Assembly: GCA_964636325.1 (NCBI GenBank)
Contig: CAZWRV010000004.1
Span: forward strand, 61,821-125,820
DNA length: 64,000 nt
Reading direction: 5' to 3'
Origin: CAZWRV01 sp964636325
Lineage (GTDB): Bacteria > Verrucomicrobiota > Lentisphaeria > Victivallales > GWF2-50-93
Every line of letters begins with the position of its first letter. Position 1 is the stretch's first letter. Positions 59,099 to 64,000 of the stretch are shown piece after piece. The translations under genes and the position numbers were made by a program. Under the pieces are notes generated by a model, which searched no databases, was not told the origin of the DNA, and saw only the letters and a list, made by a program, of their open reading frames with translations.

Positions 59099-62000
59099 TT
59101 ATTTTACGTCGGCATGGCGATATCCTGAAAAGAACCATTCAGAAATGTCGAAGCCGTCCTTCTTGACTTCGCTGAAAAGCCCTTTTTGCTTCCATGTGCC
59201 GTCGGCGATCCCAGCATTTTTCAGTCTTGAAAGCCATTCCTTGTGCCACTTGTCGTAATCGTTGATGCGCCACACCTGGCTGTCGGGGGACGATCGGTCT
59301 ATGGCAAGCGATCCTTTGCCGATCGAAACAAGAAGGATGTCCGGATGCTTTTGAGAAGTGTAAACTGCCGCGCCGCCTTCCTTCTCGCCAATCATCTGCT
59401 GGAGCACATCGAACTGATGAGCCTTGGCATACGGATAGACGCTTATCCGACTGCCGGGATCGTAGCCGAGATCCTCGCCCATGAGAAGAATGTTCGCGCC
59501 TTTCGCGAGATGTGCGGAGAGGGCTTCGCGGAATCCGCGCCAGTCGACGCTGTTCAAGTCGACGCTGAGCGAGTGCCTCGAATGTCCGTCGTCCATCATG
59601 TAGAAGCTGAAGTTGAAGCGGTCTTTCCTGTCGTCGGCAAGATGGAGTTTCGTCAAGCTTTCAAGCTCCTCGATGAATTTTGCCTCGGAGATCTTTCTTT
59701 GCGGAGGCTCGGCGCTGGGCCAGTTGAATGGGGCGGGCTTCGGGAGTGATGCTATGTCGGCGGGCGCAGCAGCCATCAGCTTGCCCGTCCCCTTCACTCC
59801 GGAGCTCAGGTCTTCCACTTCGACGATCCATTCGCCCGGTGGATCGTTCAAGGCTGTCTGCAGGATTGCTTCCCCTTTGCCGGCTTCCAGCGTGAAATTT
59901 TTTTCCAAGCCTTGGATCTCTTCGCCTGTCGCGGTATTCCGAATCCTGAGCTTGGCAAAATGTGTGCCCGGCGAGGCATTGGATGTCTCGGCCTCAACAA
60001 ATATCTTGAGTAAATCGCCGCAGGTGATTTTTTCCGGAGAGATATGCACCTCAAGGTTTTTCACCTCATAAGGCATGAACGCCAGGACTGTTCCGTCGCC
60101 TTCGCGGAGCGTCAGTTTCACTGCCGACGAATCTTTTCCGCCAGCGTATCTCTTCCCCTCAAGGGCATCGTATGCGATTCCTGCGTCATCATTCCACTTC
60201 AGCGTGTAGTCGGGGTTGTCGTTCCCCGGTTCGACATGCTGCGGATAGACGCTGAGCTCTTTCTCGCTGTGGTTCGCGTAGGCGAAGAAGTATTTGATTT
60301 CCCCGACCGGCCGGGTCTCGCTTATGGCGGTCAGGATTTCCGGCGGGGCAGCCCCCTGCGAGTTCCGCAGTTCGAAGAGCGGTTTGACGCCCGAATCCGC
60401 AACGAGCGATTCCAGAATGCGCCTGAAAGTCTCCGCGGCCGAGAGACGGTATTCCGCGGGAAGAGTCTTCAGCGCGGGATCCATTTCGGTCATCCAATAC
60501 GAATAGCCTGCGGATGTGAAGTTCAGGAAGTATGCCTTGCCCTTGCCGAACGGATTGACGGTGACGGCTGGTGCTCCGTCTGCGAATTTCGCGAGAACCT
60601 TGGCGGAACCGGAAAGCTCGATGTCCTTGTTCGCGACGGTAGTGTCGAGGACCAGGCCTGCGGGGATCGGTGCAGACTCGGGGCCGGTTCTTATGAACTG
60701 CGTGTTCAGCGCGGCCTTGTTCGAGCGCCATTTGTACGGAGATTTGATTTTCAATCCGAGGACTTCATCCATTCCGGCGCCCGGGCATTCGTCATAAGCT
60801 TTGCCGTGGATGTCCTCGAAGGCCAGGCTGTCTATGGCGATCAAAGTGCCGCCCTGCCTGACGAAATCGGAAATTCTTGCGGCGGTCTCGATATCCATCC
60901 GCATCGCCATCGGGGCGACAATAGCCTTGCAGAGCTTCAAGTATTCTTCCGCGAGCGGTTTCCTCTCATACCACTGCAGCTTCCCGCTCGTGAAGACGAC
61001 CGGATAGCGGAAGCCGGAACGCATCAGCGCGGTTTTGGCGTCGAGCGCCCTGGCCCATTGCGTGAGCGGGCTTGGACGGCTGTGGGAGGACTCGTAGAGG
61101 CAGATGCCGGGATCGATTATCGGCTCCGACTGCAGGAGGGCATATTCCTTGGGGCGGACGCGTTCGGAGACCTTCTTGATGTTGATGGACGAAACCGAAT
61201 TGCTCTGGTCCTTGGCGATGTTGAATGCGCCGACGTAGCCCCAGAAAAAGGCGATGCGTTTCGCATAGACGTCCCATATGATGTTCCTGACCATCGCCGG
61301 CTTCGGCCAGGACATCCAGCTCACCTCGTATGCGGTTTCCGCAGGAGGAATCTCCTGCCTGGGCAGGACACAGGAGCCGCCAAGTTCGAAGTCCTCGACC
61401 TCGCCCTTAACCTTCCAATGGTTTCCGCATGAATACGTGAAGAGCGGCACCGGGCAGTATTTGCGGACGACCTTCGCGGCAGTTCCAAGATAGACGTTCA
61501 TGTACCAGTTGAAGAATTCGCGCGTGTCCACGTAGCGCGCCTGGGAGGCGGCGAGCGGTTCCGCCTCTCCGACAAATTTCCTCTCGAGCGTCACGCTCCC
61601 TGTGGCTTTTTCAGGGACGGACGGCTCCTCGGCAAGCTTCTCAGAGCCTCCGTCTTCGCTTTTTCCTGACACCAGTTCGTCGAGCCGTTCCGCGTCCGTC
61701 GCCCCGGGCTCGGTCTTCCCCCTGGTTTTTCCCTCCGGATCCTCATCCCATGAGGAAAAGGCCGTGCCCCAGGATTCGTTCAGCTCTTTGAGCGAAGGAT
61801 AGATCGTTTTGAGGTAGGAATGGAATAGCCGGGTGGGCAGCTCGGGTGCGACGTCCTCCTTCCACGACCAGAGCTTGCCCCATCCACCCTTGTAGCCGCC
61901 TTCCTCGCCGAGGCTGCGGATTACGATTGCGGGAGACGACGGATTGCCGGGTTCGCCTTTGCAGTCAACGACGTTGCGCCTCTCGTATTTCCCGGTCAGC

Positions 62001-63943
62001 GGATTGAACGCCTGTGTGGATAGGACGATCTTTTCCATCTCGCTTTCCATCTTGGAATTGTTTTCGCCGAGCTCCATCCATGGGATTTCAAAGTTCGGTA
62101 TCCCCAGCAGGCCCTGGTAGTCGCCGAAAAAACCGGCCTGTTCTATGCTCGCTATGTCCGGCTGGAAGCATGAGGCCGACATCCCAATGTCACTGGCTAT
62201 CCTCAGATCCAACGCGCCCCTCAAGCCTGCCGATTCCATGCCGTGCCCCAGCAGATACGTCTGCCGCGGATTCCATCGCTGCCAGCGGTAGAACTGAGTC
62301 CTGCCGCAGGCCCATTCCTTGCCGTCCTTTAACAAAGATGCAATTGCGTAGAACGCATAACCCCTGACGTCGTTTTCCGGGATTTCAAATTCAAAATCAT
62401 AGCTGCCTGAAGCGCCGGCGCTTATGTTGACGGGCTTGCCCGCCCGCATGAGTATCCGCATGCGGAAGTCATGGACGATCACTTTCAAATCCCCGGCGAA
62501 GTCCGAAGCCTGCCGGTTGCCTGCCGTGCATTTCACGGCGACTTTTCCGCCGGGCGGATATCCGGCCTTGTCGCATTCTATCCGGACGCTCATCGGATTT
62601 CCGATCTTGACGGCACCCATTGCCCGGTGGAGGATTTTCTTTCCTGCGGCGTCGCGGAGGACGGCCTCGATCTGGTGATAGCCCGACTGCCAGGGCGCTT
62701 CCGCCTTGATCGGCAGGCTGATTTTCGTTTCCATGCCCTTCTCAGCCTTTATCTCCTTGGAGGCTCTTAGCTCGTCCACGCCTGCGGTTCCAGGGGCGCG
62801 GACATTGATTTCGATGAGCAGATTCGGGCTGCAAGCCGAGTTGAGGATCATCGCGTCCAACGTGAAATCCGACCCCGCCGGGACTTCCGCCGCCGGAGTT
62901 TGCAGATCGACCATGGCCGGATACGCCGCGGCGCCGGACTTGTACCATGAGAAAAGCTGCTCCCACATCCGCAGGTAGATCTCCTCGCAGTCGATCTTGT
63001 CGCTCAGGAAAGGCGGAAGCATGGACATCGTCAGATAGCCTTCCGCGACGAAATCCTCTGGAAAAAGCAGGCATCTGCCCTTGCCGACAGGGACTTCAGC
63101 CACCAGGATCGATTCCTTGTCGGAACCATAAGCTTTATTGCTGTAAAGGGCCTTCGCGTTCCGGGGCAGGGGAGGCGTCAAGCCGGCAGGCGATCTTGGA
63201 TTCAATCCGAAAATGAGATCCAGCGGGATGCCGTAGAAGGCCGGACTTTTATGGGGAGCCGACTCTTTTCCCCCATGGGATTTCGCGCTGTCGTTCTTGA
63301 AGACGGCGATCAGCGGAGGATCCTCCAGCTCGGCCTCCTCCAGCTTGTTCGCGCCTGAAGGGGCGCCATAGTTCCACAGCGAGTCGTTCCAGTTGCCGAA
63401 GAACACCAGCGTGCCGCCGTTCTCCATGAACGAATAAATGCCGTCGTAAAGCTCCTTTGTCCTTGCCCGGTTCTCTTCCGGATCCTTGGAGTGCCGCCAG
63501 GCCGGGAAGCCTTTGAGGACAAGGACATCATATCCGTCGAGCCGCCTGAGGCTGTCGAACCAGCGCTGGTTGAAGAACGGGATGGTCTGGTCGCGGTGCA
63601 GCCCGGTCCATGCCTTGAAGTAAGTCCCGCACTGGTCGCGCTGTCCGACGTTGAGGAAGTCCGTATACATGAACGACTCGTCGCCTTCGATCCACCAGGC
63701 GAAGTCAACGGTGGAGTCCGGGATGCGCGCGGAAAGTATTCTCGCGGCCTTGCCCATGGACGACCTTTGGAGGCCGCGCTGGTCCTCCTTCTTGCTCTGC
63801 GCATACGCCCCGCCGAGAAAGACCTTCAACGGCGGGTCTGCGAATTCCGCAGAGGTATCCGCCGCCGGCTCAGCCGCAGCCTGCGTCGGCAGTGCAAGGA
63901 GCAGGGCTGTTAGTCCTGCGATGCGTAGGATTGAGCTCATCAT
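59099..63943 (-). CDS. Giant secreted GH42/GATase-like multidomain protein
   Basis: The 1614-residue protein has a signal peptide (ILRIAGLTALLLALPTQAAA); the start is either ATG 63943 or the adjacent ATG 63940, which has better spacing from GAGGAGG. Residues of about 30-330 are GATase1-like (YDVLVLKGFPAWRHS, FMENGGTLVFFGNWNDSLWN, GKGRCLLFPEDFVAEGY). Ig-like domains follow to about 560. A barrel-like part (about 570-960) has IPNFEIPWMELGENN and TRLFHSYLKTIYPSLKELNE, as in GH42 relatives. A second GATase-like domain (CKAIVAPMAMRMD, DFVRQGGTLIAIDSLAF) and further beta domains follow, and a third (GANILLMGEDLGYDPG) lies near the end. The substrate is unknown. Confidence 0.7.
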   Translation of the reverse strand: MMSSILRIAGLTALLLALPTQAAAEPAADTSAEFADPPLKVFLGGAYAQSKKEDQRGLQRSSMGKAARILSARIPDSTVDFAWWIEGDESFMYTDFLNVGQRDQCGTYFKAWTGLHRDQTIPFFNQRWFDSLRRLDGYDVLVLKGFPAWRHSKDPEENRARTKELYDGIYSFMENGGTLVFFGNWNDSLWNYGAPSGANKLEEAELEDPPLIAVFKNDSAKSHGGKESAPHKSPAFYGIPLDLIFGLNPRSPAGLTPPLPRNAKALYSNKAYGSDKESILVAEVPVGKGRCLLFPEDFVAEGYLTMSMLPPFLSDKIDCEEIYLRMWEQLFSWYKSGAAAYPAMVDLQTPAAEVPAGSDFTLDAMILNSACSPNLLIEINVRAPGTAGVDELRASKEIKAEKGMETKISLPIKAEAPWQSGYHQIEAVLRDAAGKKILHRAMGAVKIGNPMSVRIECDKAGYPPGGKVAVKCTAGNRQASDFAGDLKVIVHDFRMRILMRAGKPVNISAGASGSYDFEFEIPENDVRGYAFYAIASLLKDGKEWACGRTQFYRWQRWNPRQTYLLGHGMESAGLRGALDLRIASDIGMSASCFQPDIASIEQAGFFGDYQGLLGIPNFEIPWMELGENNSKMESEMEKIVLSTQAFNPLTGKYERRNVVDCKGEPGNPSSPAIVIRSLGEEGGYKGGWGKLWSWKEDVAPELPTRLFHSYLKTIYPSLKELNESWGTAFSSWDEDPEGKTRGKTEPGATDAERLDELVSGKSEDGGSEKLAEEPSVPEKATGSVTLERKFVGEAEPLAASQARYVDTREFFNWYMNVYLGTAAKVVRKYCPVPLFTYSCGNHWKVKGEVEDFELGGSCVLPRQEIPPAETAYEVSWMSWPKPAMVRNIIWDVYAKRIAFFWGYVGAFNIAKDQSNSVSSINIKKVSERVRPKEYALLQSEPIIDPGICLYESSHSRPSPLTQWARALDAKTALMRSGFRYPVVFTSGKLQWYERKPLAEEYLKLCKAIVAPMAMRMDIETAARISDFVRQGGTLIAIDSLAFEDIHGKAYDECPGAGMDEVLGLKIKSPYKWRSNKAALNTQFIRTGPESAPIPAGLVLDTTVANKDIELSGSAKVLAKFADGAPAVTVNPFGKGKAYFLNFTSAGYSYWMTEMDPALKTLPAEYRLSAAETFRRILESLVADSGVKPLFELRNSQGAAPPEILTAISETRPVGEIKYFFAYANHSEKELSVYPQHVEPGNDNPDYTLKWNDDAGIAYDALEGKRYAGGKDSSAVKLTLREGDGTVLAFMPYEVKNLEVHISPEKITCGDLLKIFVEAETSNASPGTHFAKLRIRNTATGEEIQGLEKNFTLEAGKGEAILQTALNDPPGEWIVEVEDLSSGVKGTGKLMAAAPADIASLPKPAPFNWPSAEPPQRKISEAKFIEELESLTKLHLADDRKDRFNFSFYMMDDGHSRHSLSVDLNSVDWRGFREALSAHLAKGANILLMGEDLGYDPGSRISVYPYAKAHQFDVLQQMIGEKEGGAAVYTSQKHPDILLVSIGKGSLAIDRSSPDSQVWRINDYDKWHKEWLSRLKNAGIADGTWKQKGLFSEVKKDGFDISEWFFSGYRHADVK

Positions 63944-64000
63944 GCCTCCTCTGAAACTCGCCCATCTTTGTCGCGAACTTTGTCGTTATCTTTGTCGTCT
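63944..64000 (-). repeat. Composite leader element (R4), cut by the window edge
   Basis: On the minus strand AGACGACAAAGATAACG, ACAAAGTTCGCGACAAAG and ATGGGCGAGTTTCAGAGGAG match R2 almost base for base over its first module, then run straight into the start of the 1614-residue gene. Here the element's AGAGGAGG is the ribosome site. Confidence 0.7.

Overview
The window reads as a piece of a Lentisphaerota (Victivallales-like) chromosome. The grounds are four intact pseudopilins and one broken one, all with the FTLIELLVVIAIIAIL-type N-terminus. The secreted glycan-degrading genes that carry them are regulated by GntR-type proteins, and the gram-negative housekeeping genes (WaaC-like glycosyltransferase, WecA-like transferase, PpiD-like protein) have matching codon use. 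The phylum call is inference from gene style; no rRNA is present.

Layout. (1) About 1-13.3 kb, plus strand: a GntR/LacI-type regulator cut by the window edge, two pseudopilins, two secreted TIM-barrel glycoside hydrolase-like proteins, two proteins with glutamine-amidotransferase-like (GATase1-like) domains, and a cytoplasmic GH5/GH42-like enzyme. (2) About 13.3-29.9 kb: a 5'-truncated Nif3 remnant, then a convergent minus-strand cluster. Read in its own direction, this has a GntR-HTH/solute-binding-protein chimera, a pseudopilin, a 1321-residue secreted protein, two GH42-like paralogues, a frameshifted pseudopilin, and another hydrolase/GATase-like pair. (3) About 29.9-31.8 kb: a decaying patch with an ORF6N pseudogene, an RHS remnant, small ORFs and a long inverted repeat. 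(4) About 31.8-51.8 kb: housekeeping genes. These are a WecA-like transferase, radical SAM protein, tRNA-Lys(TTT), ribH-nusB-ftsY, a MurB-Ddl fusion, hisI, a PpiD-like protein, RNase P RNA, apt, a metallophosphoesterase, a WaaC-like GT9, lysS, a HAD protein, rsgA, a DUF883/holin-like pair and hrpB. (5) About 52-64 kb, minus strand: a second secreted glycan cluster with a 1614-residue multidomain protein, a 1294-residue CBM9-like/propeller protein, a pseudopilin and an SGNH hydrolase.

The accessory genes look like polysaccharide-utilisation modules. Each cluster has secreted catalytic and binding proteins plus at least one pseudopilin, and two have a local regulator in view. The hydrolase plus GATase-like pairing occurs three times with diverged sequence, so it looks like a duplicated functional unit.

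The most striking non-coding signal is a dispersed composite intergenic element with five copies (6834-6950, 13857-13968, 28143-28332, 33248-33448, 63944-end). It has a hairpin followed by TTTTG, a conserved GAAAC segment that can pair with a downstream GTTTC, two further hairpins, and an AGAGGAG purine tract just upstream of a gene. Two copies keep the fold through G-T/A-T exchanges, and a third keeps it with nearly unrelated sequence. This suggests a structured leader RNA or a mobile element carrying one. A second family of palindromes (TTGCGCGC/GCGCGCAA) flanks the GH5-like gene and sits at the breakpoint of the Nif3 remnant.
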